Source: CAIZGX01 sp044349305 (lineage in GTDB: Bacteria > Bacteroidota > Bacteroidia > Flavobacteriales_D > Sanyastnellaceae). Taken from it: a DNA stretch of 19,529 bases. The translations under genes and the position numbers were made by a program. Below, piece by piece: positions 6,906-14,486 of this stretch. The notes beneath the pieces are model-generated. The model saw nothing but the letters and a program-made list of their open reading frames with translations, did no database searches and was not told where the DNA came from. Within the stretch, counting starts at the first letter, position 1. The number at the start of each line of letters is the position of its first letter. The stretch covers positions 1 through 19,529 of the forward strand of contig JBIKRF010000043.1 in assembly GCA_044349305.1 (NCBI GenBank). Direction: 5' to 3'.

Positions 6906-7408
6906 TGAACTATTTGCGCATATTTCTATTCGTGCTCTTGCAAGCTTTGGTGGTGAGCCGAATTCAGTTGTTCGACGGGTTGGTTCTTCCATTTATTTAC
7001 ATTTTCAGTTTGCTCATGTTTCCGTTTGACACACCAAGATGGGCATTGCTGTTGATTGGATTTTTCACGGGTATTCTCATGGACTTGTTCACGGGACCTC
7101 CGGGTCTTCATACTTCTGCATGTTTGCTTCTTGCATTTTTGCAACCGTTGGTGCAGAATATGTTGGCACCTCGTGAAGGGTACGACTCGAATTTGAAGCC
7201 TACCATTCATAAAATGGGGCTGGCTTGGTACACAACCTATGCGGGAATCCTTACGTTTGCGCATCATTCGTGGTTGATTTTCTTTGAGTTTTTACGCTGG
7301 GATAAATTCTTCTTCCAGTTGTTTCATATTTTGTTAAGTTCTATTGCAACTTTATTGCTTATGATTTTGGCGCAACTCTTAATTTCGCCAAATAAGAAAA
7401 GCAGCTAA
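6902..7408 (+). CDS. mreD: Rod shape-determining protein MreD
   Basis: A 168-residue hydrophobic protein with about five transmembrane helices, fitting MreD, the small membrane partner of MreC in the Rod complex. Sequence conservation is low in this family. The call rests on size, the membrane pattern, the loop 'GILMDLFTGPPGLHTSACL' (about 59-77, matching the MreD 'G...D...G.PLG' region) and the position between mreC and mrdA. It begins in an ATGA overlap with mreC; a second ATG at 6905 would shorten it by one residue. mrdA starts five bases after its stop. Confidence 0.9.
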   Translation: MMNYLRIFLFVLLQALVVSRIQLFDGLVLPFIYIFSLLMFPFDTPRWALLLIGFFTGILMDLFTGPPGLHTSACLLLAFLQPLVQNMLAPREGYDSNLKPTIHKMGLAWYTTYAGILTFAHHSWLIFFEFLRWDKFFFQLFHILLSSIATLLLMILAQLLISPNKKSS

Positions 7409-7413
7409 TTACC

Positions 7414-9222
7414 TTGAACAACGACAACCGCCGGTACACTTTCTTGTTTATTGTTGGAACCATCTGTGTCATATACATAGTGCGTCTTTTTGCGCTGCAG
7501 GTTGCTACCAGTGAATGGAAAAACAAAGGCTCTCGATTAACAGAGCGTGAAGTGGTTGTTTACCCGTCTAGAGGAAATATTTTCGATCGGAACGGAAAAG
7601 TATTGGTAACGAATCAAACCGTTTACGACCTTATGGTTTTACCAAAGGAAGTTCAACCCTTCGACACGTTAGAGTTCTGTAAGCTTGTCAATTTGCCATA
7701 TGAGGAATTGAAGGAAATCCTCAAGAAATCGGTTACTTACCCAAACGTTAAATACAAACCCTCTCCTGTAATTAAGCAAATGCTTCCCGAAGAGTATGCC
7801 CTTTTTGCAGAGAGGTTGTACAAGTTTCCTGGATTTTTTGTTCAAGCGCGAACATTACGAACATACCCCGAAAACCTTGGCTCACTTGTGCTCGGGGACG
7901 TGGGTGAAGTGAATGCTGATATTTTGAAGGCGCATCCGGATTATCGCAAAGGCGACTACATTGGTTTGAATGGAATAGAGAAATCCTATGAAAAAGAATT
8001 GCGTGGAAAGCGCGGAATAAAATATGTTTACCGCGACAACCTGGGCGTAGAGCACAGCGTGGCAAACGGACAATTAGACAGCGCTGCGCAAGAAGGGGTT
8101 GATTTGTATGCTACGATAGACGCTGAGTTGCAGAAGTACGGAGAAAAATTAATGCAGAATAAGCGCGGATGTATTGTTGCAATTGAGCCCTCAACAGGGG
8201 AAATTTTAGCATTGGTTTCAGCACCGACGTTCGATCCGAATTTATTAGTGGGTAGAGCACGCGGACAAAATTTCGCGGCATTGGCAAAGGATCCTTTGAA
8301 ACCGCTTTTCAATCGCGCGACTCAAGCGCAGTATAGACCAGGATCGATTTTCAAATTAGCACAATCACTCACGGCATTGCAACTGGGTTCAATAACCAAA
8401 GACACGCGAATAGCGTGTAATAGAAGTTTAATTGGTTGTCACGGAGCACACAGCATGGACGATTTAGAGATGGCTATTGTACACTCATGCAATCCTTATT
8501 TCAGAGGGGTTTTACAACGCGTGGTTGAAGCGAATCGCGATCCGAATAACCGTGCGAAAGACGCGGCGATTGGCCTTTCCATTTGGAACGAACAAATTAG
8601 AAAATTGGGATTCGGCTCGAACTTAGGAAGCGATCTTCCAAACATGAAAAAGGGAAATGTTCCGAGTGCGGAATATTACAACAAGAAATACGGTGTTGAA
8701 GGTTGGAATTTCTCGACCATTTATTCCATTGCTATTGGTGAGGGTGAGTTGTTGATTAACCCTGTTCAGATGTGCAACCTGGCGTGTATCATTGCCAATC
8801 GTGGTTTCTATGTTCCACCGCATACAGTAAAGGAAATTGGAAGAGGTGGTACTGCGCGTGCGGAATATGTTACACGCGTAGATGTTGGTGTTAAACCAGA
8901 ATACTTCGAAACCGTAGTTAACGCAATGGAGAAGGTAGTTGGACCTGGCGGAACAGCGAACAGTATAAAACTTTCAGACATTGTTATTTGTGGAAAGACA
9001 GGAACTGTTCAGAACGAACCACGCGAAGACCATAGCGTTTTCGTTTGCTTCGCTCCAAAAGAAAATCCGAAGATTGCATTAGCCGTCTATGTTGAATATG
9101 CAGGTTTTGGTGGAACATGGGCTGCTCCTATTTCAAGTTTAATGATTGAAAAATATTTGAAAGGAGGAACGACAAATACCGGAAGAGAGGAGCAAATGAT
9201 GAACGCTAAAATTTTAAATTAA
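7414..9222 (+). CDS. mrdA: Penicillin-binding protein 2 (elongation transpeptidase)
   Basis: A 602-residue class B penicillin-binding protein that cross-links peptidoglycan of the side wall together with RodA. One N-terminal transmembrane helix (about 9-29) is followed by the PBP dimerisation domain (VVVYPSRGNIFDRNGKVL at 47-64). The transpeptidase domain carries all three motifs: SIFK with nucleophile S311 and K314, SCN at 358-360, and KTGT at 528-531. GIEKSYEKELRGKRG at 187-201 is typical of PBP2. The start is TTG at 7414. No ATG occurs in the frame before the membrane helix, and a stop lies at 7393-7395, so a non-ATG start is required; ATT 7408 is the only other option. The gene lies five bases after mreD, so re-initiation by the same ribosomes is likely. 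It overlaps rodA by one base (TAATG). Confidence 0.96.
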   Translation: MNNDNRRYTFLFIVGTICVIYIVRLFALQVATSEWKNKGSRLTEREVVVYPSRGNIFDRNGKVLVTNQTVYDLMVLPKEVQPFDTLEFCKLVNLPYEELKEILKKSVTYPNVKYKPSPVIKQMLPEEYALFAERLYKFPGFFVQARTLRTYPENLGSLVLGDVGEVNADILKAHPDYRKGDYIGLNGIEKSYEKELRGKRGIKYVYRDNLGVEHSVANGQLDSAAQEGVDLYATIDAELQKYGEKLMQNKRGCIVAIEPSTGEILALVSAPTFDPNLLVGRARGQNFAALAKDPLKPLFNRATQAQYRPGSIFKLAQSLTALQLGSITKDTRIACNRSLIGCHGAHSMDDLEMAIVHSCNPYFRGVLQRVVEANRDPNNRAKDAAIGLSIWNEQIRKLGFGSNLGSDLPNMKKGNVPSAEYYNKKYGVEGWNFSTIYSIAIGEGELLINPVQMCNLACIIANRGFYVPPHTVKEIGRGGTARAEYVTRVDVGVKPEYFETVVNAMEKVVGPGGTANSIKLSDIVICGKTGTVQNEPREDHSVFVCFAPKENPKIALAVYVEYAGFGGTWAAPISSLMIEKYLKGGTTNTGREEQMMNAKILN

Positions 9223-10544
9223 TGGCAGCGTCGAACAAACAAAACTTACAACTCGATTGGGGCACAATTGCGCTCTACGGGGTGCTTGTATTGTTTGGTT
9301 GGCTTACGATATATAGCGCGGCATTCAATCCGTTAATGCCAAGTCCATTTACTTTTTCTGAAGAGTACGGAAAACAGCTCGTTTGGATTGCTGTGTGTAC
9401 GTTTTTGATTGTCGTAATTCTTTACCTAGATGCGGAAGTCTTCAACAAATTGGCGGTATACATCTATCTGTTCTTCGTGCTTTTGCTTATGTTGGTATTG
9501 GTTATTGGGAAGGAAGTTAATGGAGCGAAAGCGTGGTTTGGTATTGGTGATTTCGGAATACAGCCCAGCGAGTTCTCTAAGATTGGTGTGGGATTATTTC
9601 TTTCGAAATTCATTTCCAGTTCTGGAATACAACTGAAAAATTTGCGCACGCGAATTCAAGCATTTGCTATTATCGGATTGCCCGCTATGCTCATTCTTCT
9701 TCAACCCGATGTGGGTTCGTTGTTAACCTTTCTTGCGTTTATTTTGGTTATGTATCGCGAAGGAATGTCGGGAAATGTTTTGATAGCCGGATTCGCGAGT
9801 GTTGTTATAGGAACGCTGAGTATTGTTATTGGAGCAGGTCGCACGACTTATCCTTATTTCGGAGACCAAAGCTCGATTTGGACCTTTCTTATTTCGTTAC
9901 TTGGAATCGCAATAGTCGCATTTGTTTTCGTTCGAAATTTCATTGTTCCACGATCGCGAAGAATGCTTTACTCGGTAATTGTTATTTCATTGGTGCTGGC
10001 TTCAGCCTTGGCTTTTTCTATTAATTACATTGTAGACAATGTGCTCGAGAAGCATCACAAGGAACGCATTTATGTTATGCTTTCGCTCCCCGTTGAACGC
10101 GAAGACGCCACCTACAATTCTGAAATGGCTAAAATTACTGTTGGTTCAGGTGGATTGTTTGGAAGAGGATTTCATCAAGGTCCGATGACTCAGAACAACT
10201 ATGTGCCTGAGCAATGGACAGATTTTATATTTAGCGCTGTCGCTGAAGAGTGGGGATTTATCGGTAGCGTGACTGTAATTTTATTATTCTTTGCGCTCAT
10301 ATATAGGTTGGTGGTTTTGGCCGAAAGACAACGTTCGCAATTCTCTCGAGTATATGGCTATTGTGTGGCGGCTATCATATTCATGCACCTGCTCATTAAC
10401 ATTGGAATGGTCTTGGGCTTAGCGCCTATTATCGGTATTCCCTTGCCTTTCTTCAGTTATGGGGGGTCATCGCTTATGGCGTTTACCATTCTGCTTTTCA
10501 TCATGATTCGATTAGACGCCGAACGACTGAGTATTTTTAGATAA
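9222..10544 (+). CDS. rodA: RodA, SEDS-family peptidoglycan glycosyltransferase
   Basis: A 440-residue polytopic membrane protein (about ten helices) that polymerises lipid II into glycan strands with PBP2. The SEDS motifs are present: GAKAWFGIGDFGIQPSEFSK (101-120), LLQPDVGSLL (159-168), WTDFIFSAVAEEWGFIG (332-348) with D334, the residue equivalent to the catalytic aspartate in the 'TDFIFAV' loop of RodA/FtsW, and LAPIIGIPLPFFSYGGSSL (400-418). It is longer than E. coli RodA (370). The extra length lies mainly in the region of about 200-300 between the two halves, where additional hydrophobic segments (220-237, 248-268) appear. Pairing with mrdA in the rod operon argues for RodA rather than FtsW. 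It ends the operon; no clear terminator follows. Confidence 0.95.
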   Translation: MAASNKQNLQLDWGTIALYGVLVLFGWLTIYSAAFNPLMPSPFTFSEEYGKQLVWIAVCTFLIVVILYLDAEVFNKLAVYIYLFFVLLLMLVLVIGKEVNGAKAWFGIGDFGIQPSEFSKIGVGLFLSKFISSSGIQLKNLRTRIQAFAIIGLPAMLILLQPDVGSLLTFLAFILVMYREGMSGNVLIAGFASVVIGTLSIVIGAGRTTYPYFGDQSSIWTFLISLLGIAIVAFVFVRNFIVPRSRRMLYSVIVISLVLASALAFSINYIVDNVLEKHHKERIYVMLSLPVEREDATYNSEMAKITVGSGGLFGRGFHQGPMTQNNYVPEQWTDFIFSAVAEEWGFIGSVTVILLFFALIYRLVVLAERQRSQFSRVYGYCVAAIIFMHLLINIGMVLGLAPIIGIPLPFFSYGGSSLMAFTILLFIMIRLDAERLSIFR

Positions 10545-10612
10545 CCCATACTTTGCGCGATATAAGGCAGAGTTAACATTGCAACGTTTGTAAGGTTCGA
10601 ATGAACGTTCGG

Positions 10613-10640
10613 TTTTGGTGTAACCTAATTTATACTTTAG
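10613..10640 (+). promoter_or_regulatory. Possible promoter of the SBBP-repeat protein gene
   Basis: TTTTG at 10613-10617 and TACTTTAG at 10633-10640 (seven of eight bases of TAnnTTTG) could be -33 and -7 elements, ending 23 bases before the ATG. The spacer of 15 is shorter than usual, so this is tentative. Two AACGTT palindromes lie just upstream at 10583-10588 and 10604-10609. The rest of the 119-base gap after rodA shows nothing else that I can identify. Confidence 0.3.
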
Positions 10641-10663
10641 CGTAACAACGAATATACTCGCGC

Positions 10664-13600
10664 ATGAAATCTTTATACACACTATTCCTCTCGGCTGTTG
10701 TTACGCTCTCTTGCAACTTCGCGTTAGCAAACAATGCTCTTTTCATTGAAAACAAAGGACAAGTAAAAAACGAAAAGGGACTTCAAGACCGTTCGGTTTT
10801 GTTTACATATGCAACTTCTGAAATGGACGTGTTCGTTCGCAAGAGTGGATTAACCTACCAATTTAAGCGCTACAATAACGAAGGGGTTTATGCCGAGCGT
10901 GTCGATGTAAATTGGAAGGGAGCTTCTGAAATTTCCGAAGCAATAGGATTACAAGAGTCTGCATATACTGAGAATTATTTTGCAGATGGAAAATCTAATT
11001 CGGCAAATGCGTTTCGTGAAGTTCGTATTTCGAATGTATATGCAGGAGTAGATTGGAGAATGTACATCACTGAAAACGGATTGAAGTACGAGTTCATTGC
11101 GGAAAACGCCCAAGCTGCGAAACAAATTAATATGCAGGTGGAAGGAGCAAAGGATTTGGAAAAATGTTCCAATGGAAGCGTTCGAATTTTAGGAGAAATG
11201 GGACAAGTGAACGATGCAAAGCCGGTCTATTTCAACCAAGAAAAAAGTATAGAAGGAAATTTTATTGTCGTTGGAAATTCAATTCAATTTGAAATTCCCT
11301 CGAACACAACGGGTGAACTTGTTTTAGATCCGGAAGTTATTTGGTCGTCGTATTACGGCGGAACAGGACTTGATGATTCACGTGGAATTTTCACCGAAGC
11401 AAATGGCGATTATTATTTGACAGGGTCAACCAATTCAACCACCTTGATTTCATATTTGGGATATCAAGGGTTGTTGGGAGGAAACAACGACGTTTATGTG
11501 GTAAAGTTCAATGCATTGAACCAACGCATATGGGCAACGTATTATGGGAAAACGGGAAACGATGTTGGAAACGATATTGTGGTTGACCCCTATGGCGGAA
11601 TTTATGTAGCGGGAAGTACAAGTTCGATGTCGGCATTTGCCTCTGCGAGTCAGCAGATTGTTTACGGTGGCGGTCCACGTGATGGATTTGTTTTGAAGTT
11701 ATTCCCAGATGGAAATTTGGAATGGTGCTCTTATTACGGAGGAAGTGGTGACGAGCAAATAACCGCCCTTTCTCTTGGCTTTCAAGGGGAGGTTTATTTC
11801 ATTGGTGAAACGAGTTCGACAGATTTAAATACCATGGATGCCCTACAAGGAGCATACGGTGGTGGTGCAAGTGATTTTTATTTGGGGATGATTGATCCGG
11901 GTGGATTCCTTCTTCGCTACACTTATTTTGGTGGCAGTGGCGCTGAATTATCGGGTGATCTTGTGGCTACAAGCGACTTCAATTTATATTTCACAGGAAC
12001 AACAAGTTCTTCTACAGGCATTGCTGCAGGCGGCGCTCAGAATATTTTCGGAGGAGGTGCATACGATGGCTTTTTTGCTAAAATAAATAGCGGTAACACC
12101 ATTGAATGGGCCTCTTATATTGGCGGGCCAAGTGAAGATCGCGCAGAGGCCTTACATGTTGCAGCAGATCGCTTGTATATAGTTGGTAAGTCGGGATCTA
12201 TTAATGGAATCTCTACACCGGGCGCTGCGCAAGTGTTTAACGGAGGTGGAAGTTTCGACGGTTATTTGGCTTCTTATACTGTTGATGGAACAGTAAATTG
12301 GAAAACCTATTACGGTGGTTCAGGAAATGAATCGCTTTGGGGCGTAACAACAGACGCAGCAGGAAGTGTTTTCATTACTGGAAATTCGACCTCGTCTAAT
12401 TTGGGAGACAATGGGTTCCAGAATGCAAACGGTGGATTAACAGACATTGTATTTGCGGGATACTCAATAGACGGCGTTCGTTATTGGAGTTCATATTTAG
12501 GCGGAAGTGCAGACGAATCTGTGAGTGACTTGGTGATTAATGCGAATCAAGAAATGTATTTTGCGGGAAGTTCAGCTTCTTCGAACATTGCTGTGGGTGG
12601 CTACGAAGCCACAAATAATGGAGGTGGCGAAGCCTTCTTCGGAAAACTAAAAAATTGTGACTATCCGTATTTAACCGTTCACATTACAGGCGATACTATT
12701 TTCTGTGACGGAAAGTCTGCAGTGTTGTGTTCTGGTGGTGCCGATCATTTTCTATGGTCTACCGGAGATACCACAGCTACCTTAGAGGTAGGCGAGGCTG
12801 TAACAGTTTATGTTATTGGAACCACAACCCCCGGATGTAGCACGAGATCCGACGATTACACCTTTACTGTATTGCCTCAGCCAACAATTTCAATCACCGC
12901 AGATGGTCCTTTAACATTTTGCGGTGATGTTTCAGTAAATCTTACAGCTTCGGGAGGAGTTGCCTATGAATGGAACAATGGTCCAACCACAGAAACCATT
13001 ACGGTTAACGAATCGGGCAACTACTCTTGCACAGGCGTTAATGAATTTGGCTGTGAAGGCAGCAGTAATCAATTGAGCGTAGAAGTTTTTGACTTACCTG
13101 AAGTAGCCATGGCTATTTCAACGGACAGTATATGTATTTCGGCCGACCCAGTGGGTATCGTAGGATTGCCTTTGGGTGGAACCTACATTGGTGACGGTAT
13201 TGTGGGTAATTCCATTGATCCGGGTATTGCTGGTGGCGGAGCACACCAAGTCTATTATACTTATACAGATGCAAACGGATGTACCAACAGTTCGGAAGTG
13301 TTTGATTACTTCGTGCTTTTTGAGCCAACGGTATTGTTCCTTTCTCAAGATACAGTAACAGCTGGAGATCCGCCGGTTGAAATGACCGGAATTCCTTCAG
13401 GGGGATATTACACTGGGTTTGGTGTGAGTGGAAACATGTTTTATCCTGAGTTGGTCGCTCCTGGTTTTTATCAGATTACTTATAACTATGTAGATGATAA
13501 CGGTTGCACCAACAGAGACACGCAAGTTATCTATGTGTGTTGTGTGGGAATTGACGAAACTGCCGCTACAGAACCGAAGTTGTACCCGAATCCTACCGAA

Positions 13601-13801
13601 GGGGTCTTGAATTTCGCTTTAGGAACGCATTCGGCGACCTCATATCGCGTTTATGATCTTTCAGGAAGGGTAGTTCAGCAAGAAAATCTCTTTGCCGAGC
13701 AAAATTCACTGGATGTTTCGAATTTGGCGAATGGTCAGTATTTACTGAGGTTTGAGGGCGAAGCAGTCTTCACTCCTATACCGTTTTCCGTTTCGAAATA
13801 A
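10664..13801 (+). CDS. Secreted SBBP-repeat (seven-bladed beta-propeller) protein with T9SS type A sorting domain
   Basis: A 1045-residue exported protein. The signal peptide is about 1-22 (cleavage after FALA). An N-terminal domain at 25-220 contains the FIENKGQ motif that often precedes SBBP repeats. Seven repeats then start at about 226, 289, 353, 417, 481, 545 and 607, each opening with a W/Y-x-S/T-Y-Y/F/I/L-G-G-like motif (VIWSSYYGGTG, LEWCSYYGGSG, VNWKTYYGGSG and so on) spaced about 62-64 residues apart. After residue 664 come cysteine-containing Ig/PKD-like modules: about 668-738, 739-810, and two clearly related ones at 820-885 and 895-960. The tail 971-1045 (KLYPNPTEG, YRVYDLSGRV, LANGQYLLRF) is a T9SS sorting domain. 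It is probably surface-attached or released; ligand and function are unknown. It is transcribed separately from rodA. Confidence 0.9.
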   Translation: MKSLYTLFLSAVVTLSCNFALANNALFIENKGQVKNEKGLQDRSVLFTYATSEMDVFVRKSGLTYQFKRYNNEGVYAERVDVNWKGASEISEAIGLQESAYTENYFADGKSNSANAFREVRISNVYAGVDWRMYITENGLKYEFIAENAQAAKQINMQVEGAKDLEKCSNGSVRILGEMGQVNDAKPVYFNQEKSIEGNFIVVGNSIQFEIPSNTTGELVLDPEVIWSSYYGGTGLDDSRGIFTEANGDYYLTGSTNSTTLISYLGYQGLLGGNNDVYVVKFNALNQRIWATYYGKTGNDVGNDIVVDPYGGIYVAGSTSSMSAFASASQQIVYGGGPRDGFVLKLFPDGNLEWCSYYGGSGDEQITALSLGFQGEVYFIGETSSTDLNTMDALQGAYGGGASDFYLGMIDPGGFLLRYTYFGGSGAELSGDLVATSDFNLYFTGTTSSSTGIAAGGAQNIFGGGAYDGFFAKINSGNTIEWASYIGGPSEDRAEALHVAADRLYIVGKSGSINGISTPGAAQVFNGGGSFDGYLASYTVDGTVNWKTYYGGSGNESLWGVTTDAAGSVFITGNSTSSNLGDNGFQNANGGLTDIVFAGYSIDGVRYWSSYLGGSADESVSDLVINANQEMYFAGSSASSNIAVGGYEATNNGGGEAFFGKLKNCDYPYLTVHITGDTIFCDGKSAVLCSGGADHFLWSTGDTTATLEVGEAVTVYVIGTTTPGCSTRSDDYTFTVLPQPTISITADGPLTFCGDVSVNLTASGGVAYEWNNGPTTETITVNESGNYSCTGVNEFGCEGSSNQLSVEVFDLPEVAMAISTDSICISADPVGIVGLPLGGTYIGDGIVGNSIDPGIAGGGAHQVYYTYTDANGCTNSSEVFDYFVLFEPTVLFLSQDTVTAGDPPVEMTGIPSGGYYTGFGVSGNMFYPELVAPGFYQITYNYVDDNGCTNRDTQVIYVCCVGIDETAATEPKLYPNPTEGVLNFALGTHSATSYRVYDLSGRVVQQENLFAEQNSLDVSNLANGQYLLRFEGEAVFTPIPFSVSK

Positions 13802-13820
13802 AAAAAAGTGAATTTTTTTT
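13801..13820 (+). terminator. A/T-only inverted repeat after the propeller gene, weak terminator candidate
   Basis: Seven A, then GTGAA, then eight T, overlapping the last base of the stop codon. The A and T runs can pair, but there is no G-C pair in the stem, so it would be a weak terminator at best. No better candidate lies in the 78 bases before the next gene. Confidence 0.3.
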
Positions 13821-13879
13821 GAGAAAAGTGAAACCTTTTTAGGTCGATAGGGGTAAAAGAAGCATAACCTATTTGACTT

Positions 13880-14374
13880 ATGAAAAACTCAATCACAATC
13901 TCCATCTTCGCAGCGGTTCTTTCTCTTAGCCTTGTTTCTTGCCAGAAAGAATTCTACATGCCAACAGCTTCAGTATCTTCTGCTGACTCTACAACAGTAT
14001 CGAACAACGAAGAAACGGCTCCTACAGCAGTTTTGGGTGAAGATGTAGCAAAATTGAACTTTGTGTGGATTCAACCGGAAGGAGCGAATGCTAACCTTCA
14101 GGGCGCGAAGATTGAAATAGCAAATAAAAGTGGTGAAGTAGTTTTTTCAGCAATTGATGTAATGGCTGCCGGAGACGATATGTTCCAGTGGTACCCAGTA
14201 ATCATTCTTGAAGCTGACGAATACACTTTCACCATGAAATCGGCATCTGGAAACGTATTGAGTGTTTCAACTTTGAACGTAGCAGATGCTTTCCAACAAG
14301 ACGAATACATTCACCAAGCAGACGGAGCGAAGTTCTTCCTTCAAATGACTTGGGAAAAAGCATCAGAAATATAA
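13880..14374 (+). CDS. Small putative lipoprotein of unknown function
   Basis: A 164-residue protein. The N-terminus has a lipoprotein signal peptide (MKNSITISIFAAVLSLSLVSC) whose lipobox is L18-V-S-C21, so C21 should be lipidated. The residues after it, Q-K-E-F, resemble the QKDDE-like lipoprotein export signal described for surface lipoproteins of Capnocytophaga, though only one acidic residue is present. A serine/threonine-rich linker at 31-50 leads to a globular domain at 53-160 with alternating strands (KLNFVWIQPEG, AKIEIANKSGEVVFSA, EYTFTMKSASGNVLSV), perhaps one immunoglobulin-like sandwich. I do not recognise a family. It lies 78 bases after the propeller gene and is closed by a terminator. 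Joint function with that gene is only an inference from adjacency. Confidence 0.75.
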   Translation: MKNSITISIFAAVLSLSLVSCQKEFYMPTASVSSADSTTVSNNEETAPTAVLGEDVAKLNFVWIQPEGANANLQGAKIEIANKSGEVVFSAIDVMAAGDDMFQWYPVIILEADEYTFTMKSASGNVLSVSTLNVADAFQQDEYIHQADGAKFFLQMTWEKASEI

Positions 14375-14399
14375 GTTTAGGTTAGTTAGGTATGAAATG

Positions 14400-14423
14400 A
14401 CCCCTTCTCTCGAAGGGGTTTTT
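14400..14423 (+). terminator. Intrinsic terminator after the lipoprotein gene
   Basis: ACCCCTTC, loop TCTC, GAAGGGGT, then TTTT: an eight-pair, G-C-rich stem with a four-base loop and a T tract, 26 bases after the stop codon. It is a textbook rho-independent terminator and separates the secreted-protein genes from the signalling genes. Confidence 0.92.
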
Positions 14424-14486
14424 CATGAAATAAATATTGCAGTTCGTGTACCTACAGAAGCTGTTTGTGTCTAAATTAGCGAGCCC

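Noticed and set aside
10697..10714. A lipobox-like TLSC in the signal peptide of the propeller protein
   Set aside because: The -3 position is threonine and the hydrophobic segment continues to a normal signal peptidase I site (FALA); the protein also has a T9SS tail, which fits a non-lipidated precursor.
14464..14479. TTTG and TAAATTAG before the hybrid kinase gene as promoter elements
   Set aside because: The two elements are only four bases apart and the second ends seven bases before the ATG, so the spacing does not fit a promoter.
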